Shown here: piece after piece, positions 1-6,187 of the stretch | Layout: each line of letters opens with the position of its first letter | Position numbering within the stretch: position 1 is the stretch's first letter | DNA from: an uncultured Subdoligranulum sp. | Lineage (GTDB): Bacteria; Bacillota; Clostridia; Christensenellales; CAG-314 | DNA length: 64,000 nt | Direction of reading: 5' to 3' | NCBI GenBank assembly: GCA_902496185.1 | Contig: CABUZX010000001.1 | Location: forward strand, 112,871-176,870 | Program-made: the position numbers and the translations under genes | The notes under the pieces: generated by a model | What the model was told of the DNA's origin: nothing | Database searches by the model: none | What the model saw: only the letters and a program-made list of their open reading frames with translations

Positions 1-297
1 GTTAGCCGGAGTAACACCGATATTAGCTGCCAATATAGCTTTTTCTATTTTTCCGAGCATACTCTTGTCCCATGGAGTAATTACTATCATACGCGCTTCA
101 GGGACGTTTATATTTGCCGTTTGCGAAATAGGAGTATTTGTGCCATAGTAGTCTACAAAAACTTTATCAAGTAATTTTGGATTAGCGCGACCAACTTTAA
201 GCAAGGCATATTCCGAGCGCATATACTCAAAAGATTTTTCCAGTTTTGATTCAAGATTTAAAAAAATTTCCTCTACTTGCGGTATCTGATAATTCAT
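1..297 (-). CDS. frr: Ribosome recycling factor, 3' part cut off by window edge
   Basis: The ribosome recycling factor splits post-termination ribosomes together with EF-G. Only the first 99 codons are visible because the gene runs off the left edge of the window. The translation carries the family pattern: GRANPKLLDKVFVDYYG, then TPISQ, VPEAR, and TPWDKS followed by IEKAI. This covers the first helix of the three-helix bundle and the start of the beta/alpha domain. The ATG start is preceded by AAAGGAGA at good spacing. It lies 12 nt after pyrH, as the last visible gene of the rpsB-tsf-pyrH-frr order usual in Bacillota. Confidence 0.96.
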   Translation of the reverse strand, partial: MNYQIPQVEEIFLNLESKLEKSFEYMRSEYALLKVGRANPKLLDKVFVDYYGTNTPISQTANINVPEARMIVITPWDKSMLGKIEKAILAANIGVTPAN

Positions 298-309
298 AAT
301 TTTTCTCCT

Positions 310-1011
310 TTAATAAATAATTGTACCGATATTTTTGCCGTTTACAGCGTCAATAATTGATCCGTCTCTATGTCCGTCAAAAACCAATACCGGAATATTG
401 TTTTCTTTACACATTGAAATAGCAGTAAGATCCATAGCTTTTAAATCCCTATTGATAACGTCCATAAATCTAATTTTATCAATTTTTACTGCGTTTTTAT
501 TAATTTTTGGGTCGCTGTCATAAACTCCGTCAACACTTTTTGCGCAAAGTAAAATGTCAGCTTTAATCTCAGCCGCGCGTAATGCCGCGGTAGTATCCGT
601 TGAAAAGTAAGGATTACCCGTGCCTGCGCCAAATATAACTACTCTACCGTTTTCAAGATGAGCAAGAGCTTTTCTTAAAATATAGGGTTCAGCCACTCTC
701 GTAATAGTTAATGACGTCTGAACACGCGTTACAACTCCTTTTTGCTCCAAAGCATCTTGCAAAGCCAAAGCATTGATAACCGTTGCCAACATACCCATAT
801 GGTCAGCAGTTGACCTTTCCATATTAGTACCTTGTCTGCCCCGCCAAAAGTTTCCACCGCCAAGCACGATACCTATTTGCACGCCTTCCTTCCATAATTG
901 TTCGATTTGCTTCGTCAACATTGCAATACTTTCTTCACAAAGACCAAATCCTGCCTTGCCTGCTAATGCTTCTCCGCTAATTTTAATAAGAATACGTTTG
1001 TATGATTTCAC
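310..1011 (-). CDS. pyrH: UMP kinase
   Basis: UMP kinase phosphorylates UMP to UDP in the cytoplasm and is regulated by UTP and GTP in bacteria. The 233-residue product has the amino acid kinase fold signature: KISGEAL near the N-terminus, the glycine loop GGGNFWRG near residue 50, and GNPYFSTDTTAALRA in the nucleotide-binding half. I chose the GTG at 1011 because AGAGGTG lies just upstream. An in-frame ATG 33 nt further upstream lies inside a terminator-like hairpin and would add a non-family extension. The gene follows tsf and precedes frr. The hairpin between tsf and pyrH may reduce its expression relative to tsf. Confidence 0.95.
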   Translation of the reverse strand: MKSYKRILIKISGEALAGKAGFGLCEESIAMLTKQIEQLWKEGVQIGIVLGGGNFWRGRQGTNMERSTADHMGMLATVINALALQDALEQKGVVTRVQTSLTITRVAEPYILRKALAHLENGRVVIFGAGTGNPYFSTDTTAALRAAEIKADILLCAKSVDGVYDSDPKINKNAVKIDKIRFMDVINRDLKAMDLTAISMCKENNIPVLVFDGHRDGSIIDAVNGKNIGTIIY

Positions 1012-1031
1012 AAAACACCTCTGATTATAAA

Positions 1032-1067
1032 AATGGGGAATCAATCTTAAATAGATTGTCCCCCATT
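1032..1067 (-). terminator. Intrinsic terminator or attenuator between tsf and pyrH
   Basis: An imperfect hairpin has outer arms AATGGGG/CCCCATT and inner arms CAATCT/AGATTG around a 5-nt loop. On the minus strand it is followed by TTTTTAT. The position, after tsf and before pyrH, suggests partial termination within the operon, since no separate promoter for pyrH is obvious. Confidence 0.7.
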
Positions 1068-1079
1068 CTAAACAAAAAA

Positions 1080-1748
1080 TTACTTATTGAGTTGTTCCAT
1101 TTGGGAAGCAATCTCGTCAACAAAATTGTCTTTACGTTTTTCAAGACCTTCACCCATTTCATAACGAACAAAACGACGTACAGTAATCTTTTCGCCGATT
1201 GCTGCTACTGCTTGAGTAATAAGCTCTTTAACCGTAATAGAAGGATCTTTTACGTATTCTTGTTCTAACAAGCAAACTTCCTTGTAGTATTTTTGAATTC
1301 TTCCTTCTACCATTTTTTCAATAACGTTTTGAGGTTTGTTTCCACCTTGGTTTTGAGCTTGAGCAAGCAAAATTTCCCTTTCTGCGGCAACTTTTGCAGG
1401 ATCAACTTCTTCAATTGAAACTACTTCAGGCTTTGCAGCGGCAATTTGCATTGTCAAATTGTGTACAAGATCCAAAAATTGGTCACTACGTGCGACAAAG
1501 TCCGTTTCACAATTAACTTCGATCAAAACGCCGATTTTGCCACCCATGTGAATATAACTGTCAACCACGCCTTCAGCTGCAACACGGTCTGCTTTTTTTG
1601 CGGCGGAAGCCATACCCTTTTCTCTAAGATATTTGATTGCTTCTTCCATATTACCGTCAACAGCAACTAAAGCCTTTTTGCAATCCATCATACCTACGCC
1701 GGTTTTTTCGCGAAGTTTCATGACGTCAGCATTGGTAAAATTTGCCAT
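1080..1748 (-). CDS. tsf: Elongation factor Ts
   Basis: EF-Ts is the nucleotide exchange factor that regenerates EF-Tu-GTP. The 222-residue protein begins with a UBA-like domain (about residues 5-45, with LREKTGVGMMDCKKAL). It continues with the core containing the EF-Tu-contacting TDFVAR motif at residues 82-87. It is a short-form EF-Ts, lacking much of the second core subdomain and coiled coil found in the roughly 290-residue enterobacterial protein. The ATG start has GGAGAAAA upstream. It follows rpsB by 48 nt in the usual ribosomal operon order. Confidence 0.96.
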   Translation of the reverse strand: MANFTNADVMKLREKTGVGMMDCKKALVAVDGNMEEAIKYLREKGMASAAKKADRVAAEGVVDSYIHMGGKIGVLIEVNCETDFVARSDQFLDLVHNLTMQIAAAKPEVVSIEEVDPAKVAAEREILLAQAQNQGGNKPQNVIEKMVEGRIQKYYKEVCLLEQEYVKDPSITVKELITQAVAAIGEKITVRRFVRYEMGEGLEKRKDNFVDEIASQMEQLNK

Positions 1749-1796
1749 AATATTTTCTCCTTTATATTGATAATCTTAAACTTTTGCAATAATTTA

Positions 1797-2687
1797 TTAT
1801 TCTTCGGTTTTAACTTCTTCTTTTGCAATTTCTTGCTTTATTGCATCTTGTTGTTTAAGTTCTTCGATTTTTTTGTCTTCAACGTTATCAAAGTACTTTC
1901 TTTTTTTGCCTTTATTATTGGTTTGTGTTTTTTCTTCCGCTGCGGCTACTGCTTCGATATTTGCCGCTTCTGCCAAAACTTCTTCAGTATTGATACTGAG
2001 TACAACACCCTCTTTTGCCTCAATAACTGCGTTTGCAATAATAGCGGCCATAATTTTAACAGCGCCGATAGCATCGTCGTTTCCGGGAATGACGTAATCT
2101 ACTTCGTCAGGGTCACAGTTTGTATCAACCGTTGCAACGATTGGAATACCCATCTTGTGAGCTTCTGCTACTGCAATAGCCTCTTTTTTGGGATCAACCA
2201 CAAACATAACGCCCGGCATACCACGCATTTCCTTAATACCACCAAGGTTTAGCTCCAGCTTGTCACGTTCAGCCTTTAAACCTGAAACTTCCTTTTTGGG
2301 GAGAAGTTCAAACTCACCCATTTTTTCCATTTGGTTGATTCTGTTCAATCTCTCGATACGACTGCGAATAGTCTTAAAGTTAGTAAGCGTACCACCCAAC
2401 CAACGGTTGTTGACAAAATACATACCACAACGTTCAGCTTCTTGCTTGATTGCTGCTTGTGCTTGTTTTTTTGTGCCTACAAACAAAACCGTTTTGCCTT
2501 CAGCAACTACGTTGCGTACAAAATTGTACGCTTCCTCTGCAAGTACAACTGTTTGTTGCAAGTCAATGATATGGATATCATTACGAGCCGAATAGATGTA
2601 CTTCTTCATTTTTGGATTCCATCTTCTTGTTTGGTGACCAAAGTGCACGCCAGCTTCAAGAAGTTGTTTCATAGAAACCACTGCCAT
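1797..2687 (-). CDS. rpsB: 30S ribosomal protein S2 with charged C-terminal extension
   Basis: S2 is a late-assembling protein of the 30S subunit. The start MAVVSMKQLLEAGVHFGHQ is diagnostic, as are the DPKKE and GIP-VA-VDTNCDP segments. The core is about 230 residues. The last 60 or so residues form a low-complexity tail rich in Glu, Lys and Gln that is outside the usual family length and is probably disordered. The ATG start is preceded by GGAGAG. The gene heads the rpsB-tsf-pyrH-frr unit and has a clear sigma-A-type promoter about 120 nt upstream. Confidence 0.96.
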   Translation of the reverse strand: MAVVSMKQLLEAGVHFGHQTRRWNPKMKKYIYSARNDIHIIDLQQTVVLAEEAYNFVRNVVAEGKTVLFVGTKKQAQAAIKQEAERCGMYFVNNRWLGGTLTNFKTIRSRIERLNRINQMEKMGEFELLPKKEVSGLKAERDKLELNLGGIKEMRGMPGVMFVVDPKKEAIAVAEAHKMGIPIVATVDTNCDPDEVDYVIPGNDDAIGAVKIMAAIIANAVIEAKEGVVLSINTEEVLAEAANIEAVAAAEEKTQTNNKGKKRKYFDNVEDKKIEELKQQDAIKQEIAKEEVKTEE

Positions 2688-2808
2688 TTTAAATACTCTC
2701 CTTTATTTTATTGTTTTTATTCCTCCCTACGTCGTCTATACTTTGATTTCTTCCTTTTTTAAGGCACAACCATCAAATAGAGCATAGGTGTGTAATAAAC
2801 CATTGAAA

Positions 2809-2837
2809 ATTATAACATAAAAGTTTTTATTTGGCAA
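2809..2837 (-). promoter_or_regulatory. Sigma-A-type promoter of rpsB
   Basis: On the minus strand TTGCCA and a perfect TATAAT are separated by 17 bp. Initiation would leave a leader of about 115 nt before rpsB, long enough for autoregulation by S2, though I could not fold a specific S2 leader by eye. Confidence 0.85.
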
Positions 2838-2886
2838 ATAATTATTTATATTTTTATTAATAAATTTAAATTTTTTATAAAAAATA

Positions 2887-2919
2887 GTGAGAACGTCCCA
2901 ATCAATGAAACGTTCTCAC
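2887..2919 (-). terminator. Intrinsic terminator after the DUF1292 gene
   Basis: There is a perfect 10-bp stem GTGAGAACGT/ACGTTCTCAC with a 13-nt loop. On the minus strand it is followed by TATTTTTTAT. It separates the ruvX-DUF1292 unit from rpsB. Confidence 0.9.
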
Positions 2920-2944
2920 AAATATATTAAATTTTTTAATTGTT

Positions 2945-3319
2945 TTAACAACCACAATCGCATCCGTTATCATCTGAATGACAGCAAGAGCAATCTTCAT
3001 GCTCACAACCGCAATCGCATTCCATTTCTTCATCATAGCGACGACAATATTCACCATAAACTTCTTCCAAAAGAGCCTCGTCCTCTATTGGATTAAGCAT
3101 AAATTCTTCGCCCGACTCATCTACTTCGTAAATAAGAAGCTCGCCCTCATTGATATCTTCCATTTGCTCTGCAGGGCTTATACAAAAATACTTTTTACCT
3201 TTGTAGTCAAACTCATCTTCAAAGTAAAAATTCTTTTGAGTGCCGTCGTCCATAGTCAATACAATATAATCAGCATCTTCTTGAAGTTCTAAATTTTCAT
3301 TAATTTTTTCGTTTTCCAT
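2945..3319 (-). CDS. DUF1292 family protein with Cys-rich tail
   Basis: This 124-residue acidic protein has the DUF1292 core (about residues 15-80, DDGTQKNFYFEDEFDYKGKKYF and EVDESGEEF). The family is widespread in Bacillota, of unknown function, and usually found beside ruvX and the Fur-like gene. The last 25 residues hold nine cysteines plus two histidines in patterns such as CDCGC, CSCC and CDCGC, which suggests a metal-binding tail. The ATG at 3319 follows GGAGG at ideal spacing; an upstream in-frame TTG overlaps that site and was rejected. It lies 22 nt after ruvX. Confidence 0.85.
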   Translation of the reverse strand: MENEKINENLELQEDADYIVLTMDDGTQKNFYFEDEFDYKGKKYFCISPAEQMEDINEGELLIYEVDESGEEFMLNPIEDEALLEEVYGEYCRRYDEEMECDCGCEHEDCSCCHSDDNGCDCGC

Positions 3320-3341
3320 AAATTCCTCCAAAATATGTATA

Positions 3342-3758
3342 TTACTTGTGGTAATAATCTAAATAATTTTGCAAAATAATAGTAGCCGCAACCTTATCGA
3401 TAACTTGCTTTCTATTTTCGCGACTAACCCCTCCTTCAATCAAAACCTTTTCAGCCGAAACAGTCGTCAACCTTTCATCAATAAATTTAATTGGCAAGTC
3501 TGTTCTTTTAGCAAGTTCCTGAATAAAAAAACGAGTTTTTTCAGTTTGTTCTGTTTCTTTTGCAGATAGACTGCGAGGCAATCCGCTAACAATCAGCTCA
3601 ACTTCTTTATCTCTAATAACATTAAGCAAGTAATCTATATCCCTATTTAGAGTTGTTCTAAATAGCGTTTCAAAAGGATTAGCAATCATTTTTAAAGGAT
3701 CAGACAATGCAATACCTATGCGTTTGTCCCCTACGTCCAAAGCCATAATTCTTCCCAT
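3342..3758 (-). CDS. ruvX: RuvX/YqgF-type Holliday junction resolvase homolog
   Basis: RuvX (YqgF) is an RNase H-fold nuclease linked to pre-16S rRNA processing and Holliday junction resolution. The 138-residue protein shows the first catalytic strand MALDVGDKRIGIALSD, a central VSGLPRSL segment and FIDERLTT. These match the conserved Asp, Gly-Leu-Pro and Asp-Glu-Arg motifs. The start is uncertain. An ATG at 3758 gives the family-typical N-terminus, and a second ATG 12 nt downstream is preceded by GGGAAG. A promoter-like element ends only a few bases upstream of the first ATG, so the message may be leaderless. Confidence 0.88.
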   Translation of the reverse strand: MGRIMALDVGDKRIGIALSDPLKMIANPFETLFRTTLNRDIDYLLNVIRDKEVELIVSGLPRSLSAKETEQTEKTRFFIQELAKRTDLPIKFIDERLTTVSAEKVLIEGGVSRENRKQVIDKVAATIILQNYLDYYHK

Positions 3759-3764
3759 GGGGAT

Positions 3765-3792
3765 ATTGTAACACAAAACAGCACAAATGCAA
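3765..3792 (-). promoter_or_regulatory. Putative promoter of ruvX
   Basis: The minus strand has TTGCAT, 16 bp, then TACAAT. The expected transcription start falls on or next to the first ATG of ruvX. The element lies downstream of the terminator at 3801-3840, so ruvX needs a promoter here. Confidence 0.5.
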
Positions 3793-3800
3793 CGTATTTT

Positions 3801-3840
3801 AACAAAAAAGAGAAGATTTTTTTTCTTCTCTTTTTTTGTT
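3801..3840 (-). terminator. Intrinsic terminator after the 42-aa small protein gene
   Basis: The arms AACAAAAAAGAGAAGA and TCTTCTCTTTTTTTGTT are nearly perfectly complementary around a T-rich loop, with T-rich sequence on both strands. The stop codon of the small gene overlaps its upstream edge. Confidence 0.8.
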
Positions 3841-3967
3841 AATTTTTTTTACTTAACATTTGCTTGCCTTTGTCTACCATTTGCTTAAATGCGGGACAAA
3901 ATTCCATTGCCACTAAACCACCGGTAAAACCGATAGTCATAGCTAACATAACTTGTGAAAATTTCAT
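3839..3967 (-). CDS. 42-residue small protein with one hydrophobic segment
   Basis: This short open frame encodes 42 residues starting MKFSQVMLAMTIGFTGG and ending in a Lys-rich tail (KGKQMLSKKN). An excellent AAGGAGG site precedes the ATG and an intrinsic terminator directly follows the stop, so it has all the marks of a real gene. Residues 6-22 are hydrophobic with glycines (a single membrane span or amphipathic helix), followed by EFCPAFKQMVDKGKQ. I do not recognise a family; the layout resembles YtxH-like short membrane-anchored proteins, but no function can be assigned. It sits between the Fe-S module and ruvX. Confidence 0.7.
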   Translation of the reverse strand: MKFSQVMLAMTIGFTGGLVAMEFCPAFKQMVDKGKQMLSKKN

Positions 3968-4033
3968 TACCTACACCTCCTTAAAGTAGTGTAAGTAATT
4001 TTGTATAATTTAAGCAAAAAACACAAAAAAACG

Positions 4034-4405
4034 CTATTTATCTTGTTTTTGACGATAATCTTCTATTGCCTTTTTTATCGCTTCTTCCGCCAAAACGGAA
4101 CAATGCAACTTTTGCGGTGGCAAACCCTCAAGCTCCTCAACTACTTGAGAATTGGTAATCTTTAAAGCTTCGTCAAGAGTTTTACCTATTACCATATCGG
4201 TTGCAGTACTGCTTGTTGCTATTGCCGCAGTACATCCAAAGGTTTGAAATTTTGCATCAATAATTACGTCATTTTCTATTTTTAAAGTTATTTTCATTAT
4301 ATCGCCACAGGTAGGATTACCTACTGTACCCTCTCCGTCGGCATTTTCAATTACCCCAACATTATGTGGATTTGCAAAAACTTTTAAAACTTTTTCATTA
4401 TACAT
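4034..4405 (-). CDS. iscU: IscU/NifU N-terminal-type Fe-S scaffold
   Basis: IscU is the scaffold on which the desulfurase partner assembles [2Fe-2S]/[4Fe-4S] clusters. The 123-residue protein has the three cluster-ligand cysteines in family contexts: C33 in NPTCGD with D35, C58 in FGCTAAIA, and C102 in KLHCS. The usual LPPVK chaperone motif appears as LPPQK. The ATG overlaps the end of the upstream regulator-desulfurase gene by 8 nt, with AAGGAG upstream, so translation is probably coupled. No hscA, hscB or ferredoxin gene follows, which fits the minimal ISC set of Clostridia. Confidence 0.94.
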   Translation of the reverse strand: MYNEKVLKVFANPHNVGVIENADGEGTVGNPTCGDIMKITLKIENDVIIDAKFQTFGCTAAIATSSTATDMVIGKTLDEALKITNSQVVEELEGLPPQKLHCSVLAEEAIKKAIEDYRQKQDK

Positions 4406-6002
4406 TTTTTATTTCTCCTTCCTTCAAAGCAAATAACGGCGACATCATTCTTAATTTTTCGATTATTGCCTTTAATTTATCAACCGTATAATCTATTTGA
4501 GACATAGTATTATGCTTTCCTATGGAAAAGCGAATAGTTCCGTGTGAAATTTCTATAGGAACACCCATAGATAGCAAAACGTGTGACGGATCTAAGCTAC
4601 CACTACTGCACGCAGAACCACTTGAAACTGCGATTCCTTCAAAATCCAGCAACATTAAAATGCTTTCACCTTCAATAAATTCAAAACTAAAACTTGCGTT
4701 ACTCGGCAATCTTTCCGTAGGATGACCATTGTAGTGCGCGTAGAGAATTTCCTCTTTAACGCGCTTAACAAAAGCATCTCTTAAGGACTTGATATGTTGA
4801 TTGTTTATTTGCATATCTTTTACTGCTTTTTCTATGGCAAACCCCATGCCGACCACTGCCGGCGTATTGGTTGTTCCGCCTCGCATACTTCGCTCTTGTC
4901 CACCGCCAAGAATCATTTTTTGAATTCGTATACCGTTTTTAATATATAACGCGCCAACGCCTTTTGGTCCATAAAACTTGTGCGCAGAAAGACTGAGTAA
5001 ATCAACGTCAAGATCTTTAACGTCAACAGGTATAGAACCAACAGCCTGAACCGCGTCAACATGGAAGATAACCTTATGCTTGTGAGCAACCTCGACAAGC
5101 TGTTTAATGGGTTGTATAGTACCCACCTCGTTATTTGCGTACATTATACTGACAAGCGTTGTATCGGGCCGAATTGCTCTTTCAAGCTCGTCAACAGAAA
5201 CCATTCCGTACTTATCCACCGGTAATATTGTAACCTCAAATCCGTTATTCTTTAACCAATCAACTGAATTCAAAACGGCATGATGCTCAATAGCGCTTGT
5301 TATAACGTGTTTGCCTACTGATGCTTTTTGTAATGCAATACCCTTTATGGCCCAATTGTCAGCCTCTGTTCCGCTACCGACAAAATAAATTTCAGACGGC
5401 TGAGCGTTTATAGCTTCTGCTACCTGCTTTCTCGCTTTATCAACACCAGCCATTGCTTCCCTACCGAAAAAATGCTGACTATGGCTATTTCCATAAATAT
5501 CCGTCATATATGGCAACATCGCCCTTAAAACGTCATTATCAAGAGGTGTAGTTGCCGCATGATCCAAATAAATACGTTTATTTTCCTGTGAGGCGTCAAT
5601 TAGTTGCTGAAGGCTAATTCCATCAAGATATAAATTTATATGATTGTAAAGATTTTGCCAAAGACCACGCGAAATACATGAACACTGCGAAACACAATTA
5701 CATTGTACTTTTGTATTTGTACTTAAGCAATCTACAATTTCAAGATTGTCTTCGACTGACCTTAAAATTTTACCCACGCTTATATTAAGTGGCTTATCGG
5801 TTAATTTATATCCACCCATAGCCCCTCTTTGACTAACAACTATTCCTTCCTTTTTTAGCTTTGCAATAATTTGCTCTAAATAGCCGTCACTTACGCCTAT
5901 TTCATTAGCCAAATCCACCGTACTGATAAAATCTTCACCATACCTTTCGGCAAGTTTTATACATGCGTATAAACCATATCTGGCTTTTGTTGACATTTTC
6001 AT
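4398..6002 (-). CDS. iscS: In-frame fusion: Rrf2/IscR-type regulator plus cysteine desulfurase (NifS/IscS)
   Basis: A single 534-codon frame joins two proteins that are normally separate. Residues 1-135 are an Rrf2 winged-helix regulator (STKARYGLYACIKLAE, recognition helix near GVSDGYLEQIIAKLKK, wing GAMGGYKL). A Cys-rich loop has C92, C101, C103, C107 and C109, the region that holds the [2Fe-2S] cluster in IscR. From residue 143 (RIYLDHAATTP) to the end is a complete class V cysteine desulfurase, with PLP lysine K342 in SAHKFYG and catalytic C465 in GSACSSGS. No stop, frameshift or good internal ATG with a ribosome site lies between the domains. iscU follows with overlap. A palindromic operator and promoter lie upstream, so autoregulation in response to cluster status is likely. 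Confidence 0.93.
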   Translation of the reverse strand: MKMSTKARYGLYACIKLAERYGEDFISTVDLANEIGVSDGYLEQIIAKLKKEGIVVSQRGAMGGYKLTDKPLNISVGKILRSVEDNLEIVDCLSTNTKVQCNCVSQCSCISRGLWQNLYNHINLYLDGISLQQLIDASQENKRIYLDHAATTPLDNDVLRAMLPYMTDIYGNSHSQHFFGREAMAGVDKARKQVAEAINAQPSEIYFVGSGTEADNWAIKGIALQKASVGKHVITSAIEHHAVLNSVDWLKNNGFEVTILPVDKYGMVSVDELERAIRPDTTLVSIMYANNEVGTIQPIKQLVEVAHKHKVIFHVDAVQAVGSIPVDVKDLDVDLLSLSAHKFYGPKGVGALYIKNGIRIQKMILGGGQERSMRGGTTNTPAVVGMGFAIEKAVKDMQINNQHIKSLRDAFVKRVKEEILYAHYNGHPTERLPSNASFSFEFIEGESILMLLDFEGIAVSSGSACSSGSLDPSHVLLSMGVPIEISHGTIRFSIGKHNTMSQIDYTVDKLKAIIEKLRMMSPLFALKEGEIKNV

Positions 6003-6018
6003 ATTTTACCTCACAATA

Positions 6019-6041
6019 ATTCCTATTGTTTTGATAGGAAT
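6019..6041 (-). promoter_or_regulatory. Palindromic operator of the Rrf2-IscS/iscU operon
   Basis: Perfect 8-bp arms ATTCCTAT and ATAGGAAT are separated by 7 bp. The palindrome starts directly after the -10 box and covers the expected transcription start. Its size and placement fit binding of a dimeric Rrf2 protein that represses its own gene. Confidence 0.75.
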
Positions 6042-6070
6042 AATATATCACTATATAAATGTTTAGTCAA
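6042..6070 (-). promoter_or_regulatory. Sigma-A-type promoter of the Rrf2-IscS/iscU operon
   Basis: The minus strand reads TTGACT, 17 bp, TATATT. The downstream edge touches the palindromic operator, an arrangement typical of repression by occlusion. Confidence 0.85.
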
Positions 6071-6133
6071 TAGATTTTTGACAAAATAATAATTTTTTAT
6101 TTTCACACAAAAAAATAATTATCTTAAAAAAAT

Positions 6134-6170
6134 AAAGACGCGTATTGAATAAAAATCAATACGCGTCTTT
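6134..6170 (-). terminator. Strong intrinsic terminator after glyA
   Basis: There is a perfect 15-bp stem (arms AAAGACGCGTATTGA and its complement) with a 7-nt loop, flanked by T runs on both strands. It closes the comM-to-glyA operon. Confidence 0.93.
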
Positions 6171-6187
6171 TTTAAAAAATTAAAAAC

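Noticed and set aside
1767..2252. Plus-strand frame of 161 codons opposite rpsB
   Set aside because: It is antisense to a certain ribosomal protein gene, with low-complexity Phe/Cys-rich translation and no ribosome site.
5560..5600. Frameshift or pseudogene junction between the Rrf2 and IscS domains
   Set aside because: The frame is continuous through the linker, both domains are complete, and catalytic and cluster residues are intact, so a true fusion is more likely.
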